From the NCBI GenBank assembly GCA_031761405.1, contig JASEVX010000011.1:40715387-40779386 (forward strand): DNA of 64,000 nt, written 5' to 3'. The position numbers and the translations under genes were made by a program. How positions within the stretch are numbered: the stretch's first letter is position 1; the number at the start of each line of letters is the position of its first letter. Shown here in pieces: positions 11,257 to 23,631 of the stretch. Source of the stretch: Serripes groenlandicus. Lineage: Eukaryota > Mollusca > Bivalvia > Cardiida > Cardiidae. The notes under the pieces are model-generated. The model searched no databases and was not told where the DNA came from. It was given only the letters and a program-made list of their open reading frames with translations.

Positions 11257-11408
11257 ACTATATACCAAAGTGTGGACATCACATTTGACACGTGCTCTCC
11301 TTAATTGGTATGGAAGTCTTTAACTAATCGTTCGTTCATTAATTGGATTAATTGGTGGCACTTGATCAGGTCAATTAGAAGAGTACGTGTGTCAATTGTT
11401 TGCAAACA
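11257..11408 (-). promoter_or_regulatory. Putative promoter of HES copy B
   Basis: On the minus strand, in order toward the gene: TGTTTGCAAACA palindrome (11397-11408), TAATCCAATTA (11340-11350), CACGTG (11289-11294) and a TATA-like stretch (about 11257-11265), then the ATG at 11146. Same arrangement as in the other copies. Confidence 0.5.
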
Positions 11409-11599
11409 ATTACTCAATTTGTTGTCACTTTAACTGTCTTTCCTTAAATGAATCGAGATTTTTGACATTTCTATTTGCACATTTTTATTTGGTAATATAA
11501 TGGCAAAAAAGAAATTACTAAAGATAAAGTAGTCAATTCAGTGTCATTCGGTCGCTATGTACATTTGTTTATAAAAAATGATAGTATCTTTTTGAATTG

Positions 11600-11860
11600 T
11601 GTTAATAAATATAATTGTGTATGTAAATATATTTTGTAAGAAGTTAGATTTTTTAGGTAGTTAGATTTTGTTAGAAAATAGATTTTGTATGTAACTAGAT
11701 TTTGTAGGTAAAACGATTTTGTAGGTAAATAGATTTCGTAAGAAAATAAATTTTGTAAGAAAATAAGAAAATAAATTTTGTAGGTAAAACGAGTTTACTT
11801 CTTAATAGATTGTGTATATACATATATTGAGTAAGTATATATACTTAAAGTCGAAACAGA
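11600..11860. repeat. AT-rich short tandem repeat, 5' flank of copy B
   Basis: Degenerate repeats of AGATTTTGTAGGTAA / AAATTTTGTAAGAA type, the complement of the TCTATTTTCTTACAAAA array upstream of copy D. Weaker versions precede the other HES copies. Confidence 0.75.
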
Positions 11861-13354
11861 TGAAAAATGGGCCTAGTTCTCCATTTCAAAATGTTTTCTG
11901 TTTACCCCAAGTTAAAGACTGATATTTGTTGTATTAGATTTTCCCTCAAAGTATCAAAATATTTCATTAGACTTTTTGTTCTGTACTATATCATTACCTC
12001 ATGTTTTACAACTATATATGTACCGAAATATTGATTAAAGTTGTGTTATGTTAAAGGTATGCTGTATTGACATAAAATAAAATAAATCGTGGTGGAGACA
12101 TTTGGTTTACAATGTTAGTTTTTATCAGATGTTACATCCATATATCTAATATAATTGGACAGAGTGTGAAGGTTCAGATTAGGCTGTACGGATACACATC
12201 TATATCACAATTGTTATATAGTTGATGGATGTAATCATTTATCTATGTATACTATACTTATGAGGGACAGGGTATCCATAAATAAACGTGTATACAAACA
12301 AGTTTAAGGGGAGGTTTATATTTCCGGGAAAATCTCATTCAATAAGTATGCGTCTGCAGGTGTAAGGGGTAATGGGCCCTGAGTAAGGAGATAAAGGGAT
12401 GGGATGTTTTGCGCGACGTTAAGGAAGGATGTCTGTCTAGTACATATTAATTGGAGTAGTTTTTAATTTGAGTATGTGTATTTGGATTGAGTGACAAAAC
12501 CTGCCAGTAGAAAATAACATAATTATAAAACATTAAACCGTATTACAGAGTGAAGCCATCTGTACACAAATGTATTGATTTATTAAAAATTGATCGTCGT
12601 CGTGTTTGGTTTATTTACCCTCGCCTTTCGACATAAAGCCATTTGGCGAGCTTTAAAAACTGATAAAGTTTGATAAGTGTTTTTATTTAAATTCCTTTAG
12701 GCTTCCAGCCTATGAGAATTCATGTTATATACACTGCTGACTGACAGTAACACAACATAGTAAATAAACATGCATACACATTTATAAAGTTTTTGGCGGA
12801 GAAATATAATTAATGTTTTCATAAGTTTTCCTTTAACCGCTGTCAAAATATTCGCTTGAAAATGTTCGAAATATGAAAAAAAAGTAGACAGTTACAACAA
12901 CAATGTGGAAAGGAGTGAAACCGCCTATTTGGACCAGTTCTCCTCTTTTCACAATGTCCCTGTATCAACAAAAAATTGAATTATATACGTTTCAATATGT
13001 CTGACACGAACTACAATAGTCACAGAGCATTTGTATATGTACCATCAACATCCAAGCGTTGAAGAGAGCAACCAGAAAAAAAACCCACCATATATATACA
13101 TACAATTGTGTGCATTTACTTATATAATTAGTAAGAATCGGCCCTTTGAAAAGCTTGAAAGAATTTATATATCTGTGAACCTTATGAGAAATGTAGGAAA
13201 CTTCCCGTAATCTCTCTTAAATATGGTCCTAACTAATTTAAACACTTTCTTATAAGAAAACTGTCATGTTATTGAACTTGGCCAAACATTTACGTGTTCT
13301 TGCTTTTGCACTAAGGATAAACTTAGTTAATACCACTTAAAAATCTCGAGCTAT
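11861..13354. other. Duplicated 5' flank of HES B, no gene seen
   Basis: Non-coding sequence whose relatives lie at 43400-44100 (C), 44610-45670 (D) and 54880-55960 (E). Shared marks include GGGCCTAGTTCTCCATTTC, CATCCATCAACT-like text and TTACCCCTTACACTTGCAG in either orientation. It shows the HES unit extends at least 2 kb upstream of the gene. No convincing reading frame. Confidence 0.7.
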
Positions 13355-14482
13355 CATCGAGGGACATTCAAAACCCATATGGTCAAAACCCATATGGTCA
13401 CTTTTTGTCATAGTAGTCATAGTAGTAGTTTTGACTACCCTGTTTTTGTTTACCATATGGGTTTTGACTACTATGACAAAAAGGAACCATATGGGTTTTG
13501 ACCATATGGGTTTTGACCATATGGGTTTTGACAAATTCAAAACCCATATGGTCAAAACCCATATGGTCACTTTTTGTCATAGTAGTCAAAACCCATATGG
13601 TAAAACAGGGTAGTCAAAACCCATACGATAGAAAATGCAGGTTAGTCAAAACCCATACGATAGAAAAAACAGGGTAGTCAAAACCCATATGGTTGAAAAT
13701 GCAGAGTAGTAATAATTCAGTCACAGATGATAATTACTTTAAGTATTTAGTATATGGTTGCCATTTATCTTAGATGTAGGTTACTTGTATAAAGAAAAGG
13801 CTAAATAATAGAATTAATAACTGTCAGGTTACAAACAAACTGCAGTAATAGTTAATGTAGGTCTTCAATTGTTGAAAGCAGTTAACAATAGACAATATTT
13901 TAACAAAGGACATCTTAAGATAGTAATTACTAATAGCATTAGTAATTATGATTAACACAATCAATAACTGTGAGAGCATAAAAGCATATAACCTATTGTT
14001 ATCATTTATAGAAAATATCACTTTAAAGTAATTGTCACCTTAATTCAATTATCACCTTAATTCAATTATGTGATCTGATATTGGACAGGCCCCACAGAAG
14101 CGTGAAAAGAGAGGAACTCTCATCCATCAGAAAAGACTTCAGTCTCCATTTAAGTGGGCTATGCTAATTGATTATATTTTTATTTTCTATTTTTTAATTA
14201 ATATTTATAAATTGTATTATGTTTAAATAAAAAGACTTAGTATTTGGCATCCATATACTGAATTAAACTAACTATCATCTGTGACTGAATTATTACTACT
14301 CTGCATTTTCAACCATATGGGTTTTGACTACCCTGTTTTTTCTATTGTATGGGTTTTGACTACCCTGCATTTTCTATCGTATGGGTTTTGACTACCCCGG
14401 TTTTTTTACCATATGGGTTTTGACTACTATGACAAAAAGGAACCATATGGGTTTTGACCATATGGGTTTTGACATACACTCG
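13355..14482. mobile_element. Fold-back transposon with CATATGG-repeat arms
   Basis: Both ends are tandem and inverted copies of AAAACCCATATGGTC-type units (13370-13700 and 14310-14475). Longer inverted arms continue inward (13680-13735 against 14265-14325, with ATAATTCAGTCACAGATGATA and its complement) around a unique AT-rich core of about 530 bp. The core has no coding capacity. The related, uninterrupted site near 54340 (CTCGAGCTATAAAGCGATATG on its minus strand) shows it is an insertion. Superfamily unknown. Confidence 0.8.
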
Positions 14483-14832
14483 CGATATGCCATGAAAATC
14501 CAATAGGTTTTTTATCATTAATATGTACGTGAAAGTATACGTAAGATATATATGTCTATATAAATCTTCACATATATATTTCTTACATTTCCACATATGT
14601 TCATCGACATTTATATATTGGTAGAGTATATTTGTCAAATTAACATTGTTTACATAGTTGTATTGACGTGATCTTTGTAATATATATTATATTATTCATA
14701 CATGTATGTATGTAACTAGAAACTTTGTAAAGTTTATGTTACGGAATAAAGAACTCTTGAATCTTGAATCTTATAAACGTTTCATTCACAGATACGTGTT
14801 TACATTTTAGATACATGTTGCAGTAACGATAG

Positions 14833-15150
14833 TTTAACGTGCGATTATATACGGAAATATAGATCAAAACGCGACTCTATACGAAATGATAGTTCAACAT
14901 GCGACTCTATACGGAATGATAGTTCAACGTGCGACTCTATACGGAAATATAGATCAAAATGCGACTCTATACGGACAAAATAGATAGTACAAAATGCCAA
15001 GCTATACGGAATGAGAGTTCAAAATGCAACTCTAAAAGGAATGATAGTTCATATTGTGACTCAATACGGAATGATAGTTCGAAATGCGACACTTTACGCA
15101 ATGATAGTTCATAATCGGAGACTATATACGGAATTATAGTTCAAAATGTG
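14833..15150 (+). repeat. 30-bp satellite, distal 5' side of HES B
   Basis: About ten diverged units with ATGATAGTTCAA, TGCGACTCTA and TACGGAA cores. It lies upstream of copy B as the 53-54 kb array lies upstream of copy E, so arrays bound the HES unit on both sides. Confidence 0.9.
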
Positions 15151-15164
15151 AAGCTACAGTATAT

Positions 15165-15590
15165 CAGAAAAAGGTCCGTATAGGTTATTCACATGAACAA
15201 CTCCGTATAGGTTATATATCATAAAAACGTCCGTATAGGTTATATATCAGAAAAAGGTCCGTATAGGTTATATATCAGAAAAAGGTCCGTATAGGTTATA
15301 TACATGCAAAACGTCCGTATAGGTTATATACAAGAAAAACCTCGGTATAGGTTATTCACATGAACAACGTCCGTATAGGTTATATATCATAAAAACGTCC
15401 GTATAGGTTATATACACGAAAAACGTCCGTACAGGTTATATATCAGAAAAACGTCCGTATAGGTTATATATCAGAAAAAGGTCCGTATAGGTTATTCACA
15501 TGAAAAACGTCCGCATAGGTTATATAAACGAATATGTCCGTTTAGGTTATATACATGAAAAACGTCCGTATAGGTTATAAACACCTTTAG
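15165..15590 (+). repeat. Second satellite, 28-bp unit
   Basis: About 15 units of 28 bp built from GTCCGTATAGGTTATAT and CATGAAAAAC or CAGAAAAAG. Only this array is present in the window. The octamer CCGTATAG is shared with the 30-bp satellite's complementary strand, so the two may be related or share a bound factor. It abuts the LINE fragment at 15591. Confidence 0.95.
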
Positions 15591-16255
15591 ATGGGATATG
15601 GTCATTTCCCACATACACATGTTCTAGAGGATGAACAGCATGTTCTCCTTGATTGTGTTATGTACACTGATTTGAGATCAGAGCTTTTTGTCAAAGCCGA
15701 AGAAGCAAAGCCGGATTTTGCAGAATTGGTTAAAAACGACCAACTCTCGTATTTATTAACAAGTCCTTTAATAGTTCGATATTGTGCCAAAACCTGTTTT
15801 AACATTCTTAAAATACGTAGATTTTATCTTAGTAAATAATGTCTTAATATATAACATGTATTCTTTTCCAGCAATTTTAATCCAAGCAATAATCAGCTGC
15901 TAATCAGTCAGTTATCAATTTTATCACATGTTTCCCCCTTGTTTTAATAATCCCTTTTTTTTTTAACTTTAGTAGCTTTACTTCTCATTAGTAACACATG
16001 TGTTCGATTCTCTTTTCCCTTTTTAAACATCGACTAATTAGAGGCTGATTATTGGCTCCATGTTGTATATAGTAATTGCTATGATTGTACGATATGCTTA
16101 TATCGAAAGTCTCCTATAATTCTAGTTAGAATGGCCATGTTTAATATTTGTCGTGAATTGTTTTGTACAGTGTATATGTTTGTATTTGACTTTGTTTGTA
16201 CATGGATGAGACTTAAATAAATAAATAAAAAATAAATAAATAAATAAATACAACA
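15591..16255 (+). mobile_element. 5'-truncated LINE 3' end
   Basis: An 82-codon reading frame (15591-15839) resembles the region downstream of reverse transcriptase in molluscan non-LTR retrotransposons: EDEQHVLLDCVMYTDLR, with a Cys/His pattern like the zinc-binding tail. A 3' untranslated part of about 380 bp follows, ending in a (TAAA)n tail at 16216-16252. The start is cut off at the 28-bp satellite. It is non-functional. The clade cannot be fixed from so short a piece. Confidence 0.7.
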
Positions 16256-16261
16256 AGTTTT

Positions 16262-17418
16262 TTTTAAAAGAGTTGAAATCATTGTGGCAAGAGGAGAAAT
16301 TGCTCACGATAGGCAATTTCTCATTGGTCCCGGTGTTTTCAAATGTAGTCTGCTGCATATGCGTCAAAATGCGTCTGCAAGCAGGAGGTTTAAATCCTTT
16401 CTGTGATAGCTATTTAAACACGAATTTATAAAATATTGTAGGAAATCGAGCAATCGCTGAAAATGAGCAATTTCGTGATGAGAATGTTCACCCTTTACCA
16501 CTATGTTTTCAACTCTATTCAATAATAAGTTTCATTTAAAAAAAAAAATCCATATTTTTGACAAGATAATTTCAAAGTCGTCTGCTGCACAATGTTTTCA
16601 ACACTATTCAATAATAATAGCTTCATTTATAAATAGTTTCCATATTTTTTACAAGATAATTTCAAAGTCGTCTGCTGCTGATTTGTTGTATGGGTGAAAT
16701 GCTTATATAGAAGTCTCCATAATTCATTGTCTTTGCACTATGTTTTGGCAAATGGAAAAAAAAAATGCTTAATTTGAGCAATTTGTTCTTTTGCCACAAT
16801 GTTTTCAAAAGTCATCTGCTGCAGGGGCATCAGAAATCGTCTTTATGTTGGAAAGGGTTAATATTTGATACATTGTTTAACTCTATTTGTCCTACCTACT
16901 GTTCTGGACTACTGCATGGAGGAAAAGGACTTGCTTTATGCGAATCAGTAATATTACTAAATCAAATGCATTGTTTGTGTATCTATCCACCCTCTCCGTG
17001 TCTCTTTTATCTTGGAAACTACAAAGAGACACGGCATGCATATTACCTTTGCTATGAAAACTTTGCACATTGTAAAAAGATTTAAAAATCATTTTTTGTC
17101 ATCATTACCAGGTAATATGGGTGCAATTTTTAAAGAAGTTCCATGTGCTAAGTGAAGAGAATTTGACTTAAAATTGCACGGAGAAATTTATATTGTTTGG
17201 GGATTTGTTCCAGTACTTAACCCTTTCCCACTTGTGAACGCATTACGACGCATCTGCAGCAGACGACTTTTGAAAACTAGAAATTTCACCCTTTGCCACT
17301 ATGTTTTCTACTTTTTTCAGTAATCATATATACCTTCAATTATACAGATTTTTCATGTTTTTGCATCATTGTTTTCAAGGTCGTCTGCTGCAGATTTGTT
17401 GTATACGGGAAATTGTTA
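16262..17418. mobile_element. Nest of MITE-2 fragments
   Basis: At least four partial or whole copies, recognised by GTCTGCTGC / GCAGCAGAC cores, GAGCAATTT-like middles and AACCCTTTCCCAC ends: about 16265-16390, 16440-16690, 16740-16860, and a fairly complete one at 17219-17418. The stretch 16861-17218 shows nothing recognisable. Confidence 0.65.
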
Positions 17419-18213
17419 ATGAAAACATAAATGACTGAGAAGATTCAATTTAAGGCGGTCTTTTAAGAGATTTCTTGGTAGTATATATATCTCTTGAATG
17501 AAAAGGATACCGTTCCTGTGATAGTTTTATATTAGAAGGCATGTAATACAATAATCGCCTAATCTGTTGTTATTCTAATTTCATCTGTTAGAACAAAACA
17601 TGTTGAAAACCTTGTCACAACACTTTGTATGCATGTATGCTTCTGTATTCTGAAAATGTAGAATACTATATAACTTTTCCCTTTTCATGACTAGAGTCTA
17701 TTGTAAGTTTTCGCAATCGTATTGTTAATGGATAATTACCAACACAAACTAACTCCTCACTTGATTTGAACATCAGGCCTTTGGAACAAGAGGTCAGACT
17801 CTGCATCACGGAATTCACAAATAATCAAATATATTATTATCAATAAAATATTGATTTAGATAATTGATATGGATTGAAAAGGCAAGGGTTGAAATCTTTC
17901 TGCATGGCCTATTAGTTTAACATCTGGTATGGGAGAGTGTCCGTGGAATGGGTCATAATTTAAATGTAATGGTCATTTAATGCTGTTAATTTAACAGTAC
18001 CTCTGAGATCAGAAAACCGACTTCGCTGACTAGTTTTGCTTGTATAATCCGTGAGAATGTTTGATTAATTAATGAGAAATTGTGTATATGCTAGCAGGTA
18101 CATGTAGTCAACCTTTATGGATAAACCATTACCTGATAACATGTTAAATATCCAAAGGCAAAAGGGATGCCATTGTGTTATCTACATGTATACTAATAAC
18201 TAATTACATAATC
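17419..18213. other. No gene or repeat recognised
   Basis: AT-rich sequence without a convincing reading frame, RNA gene or repeat visible by eye. Confidence 0.6.
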
Positions 18214-18442
18214 AACCCTTTCGCACATACACCAAATCTGCAGCAGACGACTTTGAACACTTTTAGGCAAACATTTGAAAAATCTGTTTATAATTATGAG
18301 AGTATAACTATTGAAAAGGCTTAAACAAATTGTGGAAAAAAGAGCAATTGCTCATAATGAGCAATTTCTTCTTTTGCCACAATGTGTACACATTTCGTCT
18401 GCTGCTGAGGTGTCAGAAAGTGTCTGTATGCGGTAGAGGGTT
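18214..18442. mobile_element. MITE-2 copy, nearly complete
   Basis: 229 bp from AACCCTTTCGCACATACA to GGTAGAGGGTT. It has both CTGCAGCAGACGACTTTG and the inverse TTCGTCTGCTGCTG, and a central GAGCAATTGCTC / GAGCAATTTCTTC pair. The CSL-like end motif is mutated. Confidence 0.8.
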
Positions 18443-19519
18443 AAACATCCACAAGTTAAAGGGTTGTCACTTTTTCCATACAAGGTTTAAGAGGGTTGGA
18501 GTTTAGGCTACTTTCCCACTAAAAAAATCTAGATACTTACCCATGAATTTTACCTATCACTGAAGGCATTCATAGAGCGCCTTACTGTTTATAATTGCCA
18601 TGAGAAAATAATCGGTAAATGAATGTTCAAGTGACATTCGTGATTTGCAGTGAGCCTTGCTGTCGGCACTTTCAGTGCGTTTGGAAATAACCTAAACTCT
18701 TCCCTGTATACTACCGTAAGTAATATTGCAAAATAATTCTGCCGACTTGTGAAATAATCACAGGAATATGTCCTGTATTTTCAAAAAGTATAATCACGTA
18801 TTTGCTTATATCAATAGTGCCTACCCTTCACGAGTTCAATTGAAGATCTGTCTAGATAAAAAGAATAACTCTTTTTTAAATACATGTTTGGACTGTATAT
18901 ATTTCTGCCTTTAATCTTTACATGCTTTGGTAGTATGCAACGGTGTTGTTACTTCCCCAAAACTTCTCCACTCTTTCAGAGCTTTAATTTAAAAAAGAAG
19001 AAATTAACAACATTATTACTTGGAGGATGAATTTGTCACAACTCTCGTATTACATGATGACCTTTGGCATAACTGCGTGTCAAAGCTGGCTTTGAATTTC
19101 CAGATAAGATTAATTGGCTATAATGTAACTATAAAATATACATTTAATGTCTGTGAAATTTCTCACCTTTCTTAACTTAGCTAGTTAGACTCGGTCAGTC
19201 TTGTGTCAGGTTGCTTTCTTAACCGGCACATTGATCAATGGGATTTTTCCAAGACATATCTGCTTACTTGTCCTTTTCCTTCTTTGAATTTGAAGTAAGA
19301 CAACTAGTATAAATTTAAAACATTTATAACATATTTTTGTCAATTAACATTGCGTACGCAGCAGACGCAGTCTTTTTACTTAACTATAACGTTTCTTGTA
19401 TTTCATATGTGTTGTTACAATACGTACGTGCGGTTTTTCATAGATTATGGGTGTGCAAGTGATGAATTTCTGGGGGGTATTTTCAAGACAATGGGTCCGC
19501 GAGAGATGTCTAAGAAGTG
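18443..19519. other. No gene recognised
   Basis: Low-complexity and AT-rich sequence; only short, unconvincing reading frames. Confidence 0.6.
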
Positions 19520-19702
19520 TCCTTAAGAGGTGGTATGAAACTAGGATTACTCGTGATTCGTGATCCCTGGGTAATCAAACCAGTAGTAAGCTCGGAAATG
19601 TGCCTTGCCCAAGTACACTTCACCATGACCACAACGCCGTGAATAGGGATCGAACCCGGGACGCCGGGTTCCAAATCCCCGACGCTAACCACTAGTCCAC
19701 GG
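19520..19702 (-). mobile_element. tRNA-derived SINE
   Basis: On the minus strand, 19702 to 19637 folds like a tRNA: 7-bp acceptor pairing CCGTGGA with TTCACGG (one G-T pair), an A box TGGACTAGTGGTTAGC and a B box GGGTTCGATCCC. A non-tRNA body follows to about 19520. The anticodon stem has a mismatch and the body continues, so it is a SINE head rather than a tRNA gene. Confidence 0.75.
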
Positions 19703-22244
19703 TTAAATGGAAAACAATGCGCCACGAAAAATGGAAAACACTGAAATATCTTATTTTTTTTGTCTTTTGTTGACACCTTGAAGGAGTTATGCGTAAAATC
19801 TGTGTAAATCTTTTGCTCTTCTTAGCTGCAAATTGTTGTCTTCTGTAGAAACCTTGAAGGAGTAATGTTTAAAATATTTGTAAATCATTTGCTCTTTTTA
19901 GCACTGGACAATTTGATACCTATCTCTTCAACACCAGAATGTACTGACCTTAAATCTTAGTTGTTTTTTCAATTTTTATAAAGAAAAAGTGGTCGTAAAA
20001 TGTAATAATGAAAGAGCTCTGTGGGTTTAATTCGAGCTCATTTAGCATTTCCTGTAGCTGTGACACGAAATGTAGATTGAATGATACCATTAGTGTTTTG
20101 TAATCTTAACTCTTTCATTGCCGCATTTCACAAAGTCTACACATCCATGTTGAACATTCGACCAGTACATGTTTTTGCGCAACATAAAATTCGGTCAGAT
20201 TTGATGTTTCAGAGGAAAACAATACAGATTTCAGGTGATACATTACGTTCCGAGCTCGCGCCTGAATCTGCATTGTTTGGAAAAAGGCTTTAATCGGCTT
20301 TTACAGCGTTAAAGAAGCTTTGTAAATGGAATTGAACTCTAAACTTGATAAATTGTTTCTATTGCATAATAGCACAACAGCTGAGAAACTAACACCTGAA
20401 AAAGATATTACGTTTCGTCATTGAAACTCCTGTAATAATGCGGATTAAAGATAAGTCAAGTGTGCGCGTTGTGCGTTTACAAGATATTAAGTTTAACACA
20501 TTACGTACTTTTAACTTAGTAGATCCTATCAACAATTGCAGCTAGTTTTCGAACAACCATCCTATAAAACAGTCTACATTATGGGTTTAAAGGTGCTTAA
20601 ACTCGAGATGGAGATCGAAATCTTGAAATGTTGAAACTTCTGCAAATATTGCTAATAGTGACAACAAAGTAAGTAATAAATAGTTCAACACTATTTTGGC
20701 AGTAAATGTTGAAGAACAGTCAATTGAAAGTCAATGAAAATGTACACAATTTGACTTACTGGGTATGTCTACCCAGTTAAAATTAAGCATAAACGATCAA
20801 TGTTGATTGTTTTAAATGCAAGACTGGGTAAGTCTATTTAATAAAATCAGCATTCAAAGGGTTAAAACATCCGAATGATGGTTTACGTTTGGTATTGTCC
20901 TATCAGGTTTGAAAATCGCACGATATAGCGGGAAATAACAACGCAGCCAACACGTCATAATTTGATGTCGTAACTATCGATGTTATTTGCGAGTTATAGT
21001 GTAACAGACACGAGTGGATTTGACCGGCACTCTATGTGCTACAAGTGTAGACCAAGATCACTAAGAGCATCCGCTCAGTCTGATATGGCTCTACACTTTC
21101 CGCCTTTAAGTCATAGAATGTTTCAAAAAACTTCTGAAAAAGTAGTAGGCATTTGGATTCTTTAACGCGAGTGCGCTAGTCTGCTGTGTTCCATATATGT
21201 AATATTTTATGCTTAGGTTGTTTTTCACAGAGCACCGGTCATTAAGTGTCTTTCAACGCAGATACAGATGGTGTCCTGTTGCACGTGTGAACGGAGCAGA
21301 CTCAGGCGATCATGTGCCTATGCACGGTCTGACCCACGTCCCCACTGCCAGCCTAAATACGACCCTCGTCTAGGAATTTCCGATTTAACATCATGTAAAG
21401 ACATATTGGCATATTATTAGTCGGACTTTACTTCATGTATTTGTGTTGTCAGAAGGAGCATGTATGTATGTACAGTCAAACCTGTGTTAAAGACCACCAT
21501 TGTTTAGCAATTCCCTGTCTAAAGCAACCACTTTTGATTTCCCAAATACTCATTTTCTGCATAAATGACGCTGTAATAAAAGCCCTAATTGTTCTCCTCC
21601 CATGGACGGTCCTTCAACACAGGTTTGACTGTATAACATTAATGCGGACGCTAAGGATTATGGTGGGACTGTGTTGATAAAGAGGCTCGTCTCAGTCTTC
21701 ACTATACACATTTAAAACCCTTGTACAATCTGTTTTATGACTCGTTTAATTCGAGTATTTTGGTGCCTTTTCATATCGTAATATCAGTGTACACGAGTGC
21801 AGTGTAACATCATCACCACAGAGACGTAATTTCGTCTGGTTTCGTATAAATGAAATCGTAATGTTAATACTTGTTATAACCTGTAATATAAAGACGCCAT
21901 TTCGTTCAGCACTTGTAATAAATATAAGAAAAGTGTTGAAATGCATAACGTTACGTTATGCAATACTTATTTTCACATGATATTACACATTTTAAAATCG
22001 GCATGCAAAACACGGCTCACAAATAAGAACTGTTTAAAAATCGAAATTTAATATAGAATGTCGGGGAGATGGGGGTGTTTGATATTTACCTTGCGAAAAC
22101 GTATTTTTATTTTTTCTGATCAGACAAATAACTATCAAAAGTGACGAAATTTGGTGATCAATTTGATTTTGGTATTGTATCAAAACTGTGTAACGTGAAA
22201 CCTTTCTGATTGGAAATATTGCCTGGGGAAATGTTGTGTGGAAA
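19703..22244. other. No gene recognised; possible decayed short element
   Basis: No convincing coding region. A short palindromic stretch at about 21040-21105 (GTGTAGACCAAGATCAC ... GGCTCTACACTTTCCGCC) recalls the interior of MITE-1 and may be a remnant of a related element. Confidence 0.5.
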
Positions 22245-22335
22245 GTCATGAACCTCATATTAGGTGAACTGGCTGCCGTAACATAACTGATATACCATTG
22301 AAAACGGCGTTAAACTCCAATAAATCAATCCGCTT
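22245..22335 (+). mobile_element. SINE tail fragment
   Basis: Matches the 3' part of the SINE at 32107-32400: AGGTGAACTGGCTGCCGT, AACGGCGTTAAACTCCAAT and a short AATCAATC tail. The tRNA-derived head is missing. Sequence from here to 22891 shows nothing else. Confidence 0.65.
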
Positions 22336-22891
22336 AGAATACTCGTGTGTATATGCTCCGACGTGATTTTTAGCATAATCTTCATTCACCCTGTTTTCGG
22401 CCAGACCACCGAAATTCCCAAAGGATTTCTGATTGGTAATATGATTAAAGCGTGCCACACACAGACCATTCAGTTACAACGAGTTATATAACTAACTTAT
22501 CCTTATTATACTCCCTTTCCTTCGCTGAATTTGTATACCCAATGGAAATGCCTACACATGAAATACCCTCTTTAAATGATTGTTCCATTCCTCGCTTATT
22601 ATTGTTCTCCTTTGTGTATTTGTTACTCATATTTATTCACTTGTCTGTCTTTGCCATATTTCAATTGTAAATGGCTAAAGGCAATGCACTTTGCCGATGC
22701 AATGTATGTATGTATGCATATATGTCATTATAGGGGAGAGTTTAGCATTCGTTGAACCAACAATAAAAGAGATTTGATCTTTGGAAACTTGAAAGGATCT
22801 GTTTGCTTCAGCAAAACCGACCTTATCGTAAATATAGCAAATGTACATGAGCGATACTCTAGGAAATTATTATTATTTTAAAAAGATATAA

Positions 22892-23039
22892 TGAGCCGTC
22901 CCGCGAGAAAACCAAACATTATGGCCTCTGCGTAATGTATCGACCCAGACCAGCATGCGCAGTCCGCGCAGACTGATCCGAGCTGACACATTTCGTCTCA
23001 GGGGGATAGACCATGTTGGTTTACTCGCGGGACGGCTCT
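22892..23039. mobile_element. Short MITE-1 copy
   Basis: About 148 bp with the family ends TGAGCCGTCCCGCGAGAAAA and CGCGGGACGGCTC, lacking the second half of the usual 263-bp interior. It lies 110 bp upstream of the LTR retrotransposon. Confidence 0.75.
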
Positions 23040-23149
23040 AATTATGTTTTAAGATTACTTGTTTTTGTTTTACGATAGTTTTATAATGTTTTTGAGACTT
23101 TCCCCAACTCGTTTTTGTTTATTTATTATACTTACTTGTGTTATACTTA

Positions 23150-23630
23150 TGTAACCAAGGTACATGTAGAGAGTATTTTTCCTACATGTACACTGCTCAT
23201 GCATAATTAGCTGGGCTTGTGTGATTACAATGAGAATCAGTGAATGTTAGTGAGCAGATATCACCTAACATAACCCAGCATGCACTCTAACAATCCCTCT
23301 TTTCCCGCTCTTCTTCATACACTTAGACATTCTTATGTTAATTCCGAAAGGACGAGGAATGATATGTGGAGAGCTTTACTTTTCTCTATTTCTCTATGAA
23401 ACTCGATTATCCTGGTACGTGTCTTTTCTACTACTTTTGTTATATATGTTTATATTCGCTTGCTCCTTTTCTGTTAATGATAATTGTATTTAGAATTCAA
23501 CTTGTTATATCCATCACTTTATTCATTCTATATTTCATTACAGACTCCATTTGTATATTATCAACACGACAGTAAAATTATACAACCCACCAAGGAGTAT
23601 TAGTCTTAAATCCCCTGGACCTGGGTTAAA
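23150..23630 (+). repeat. 5' LTR
   Basis: Starts TGTAACCAAGG; shared sequence with the 3' LTR ends at CTGGGTTA (23628). The offset to the 3' LTR is exactly 7700 bp throughout. The 3' copy ends GGTTACA, giving TG...CA with 7-bp inverted ends; the 5' copy has AAA instead of ACA. An ACTT flanks both sides (23145-23148 and 31330-31333) if the boundaries are moved by one base, so the target duplication is uncertain. Confidence 0.9.
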
Positions 23631-23631
23631 A

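Noticed and set aside
13337..13613. Short frames repeating THMVKTHMV or DHMGFDHMGF
   Set aside because: They read through the CATATGG repeats of the fold-back element on both strands.
19637..19702. A tRNA gene
   Set aside because: Acceptor, A and B boxes are tRNA-like, but the anticodon stem is imperfect and a SINE body is attached.
23366..23575. 69-codon hydrophobic frame in both LTRs
   Set aside because: It lies inside the LTR, is identical because the LTRs match, and has no domain.
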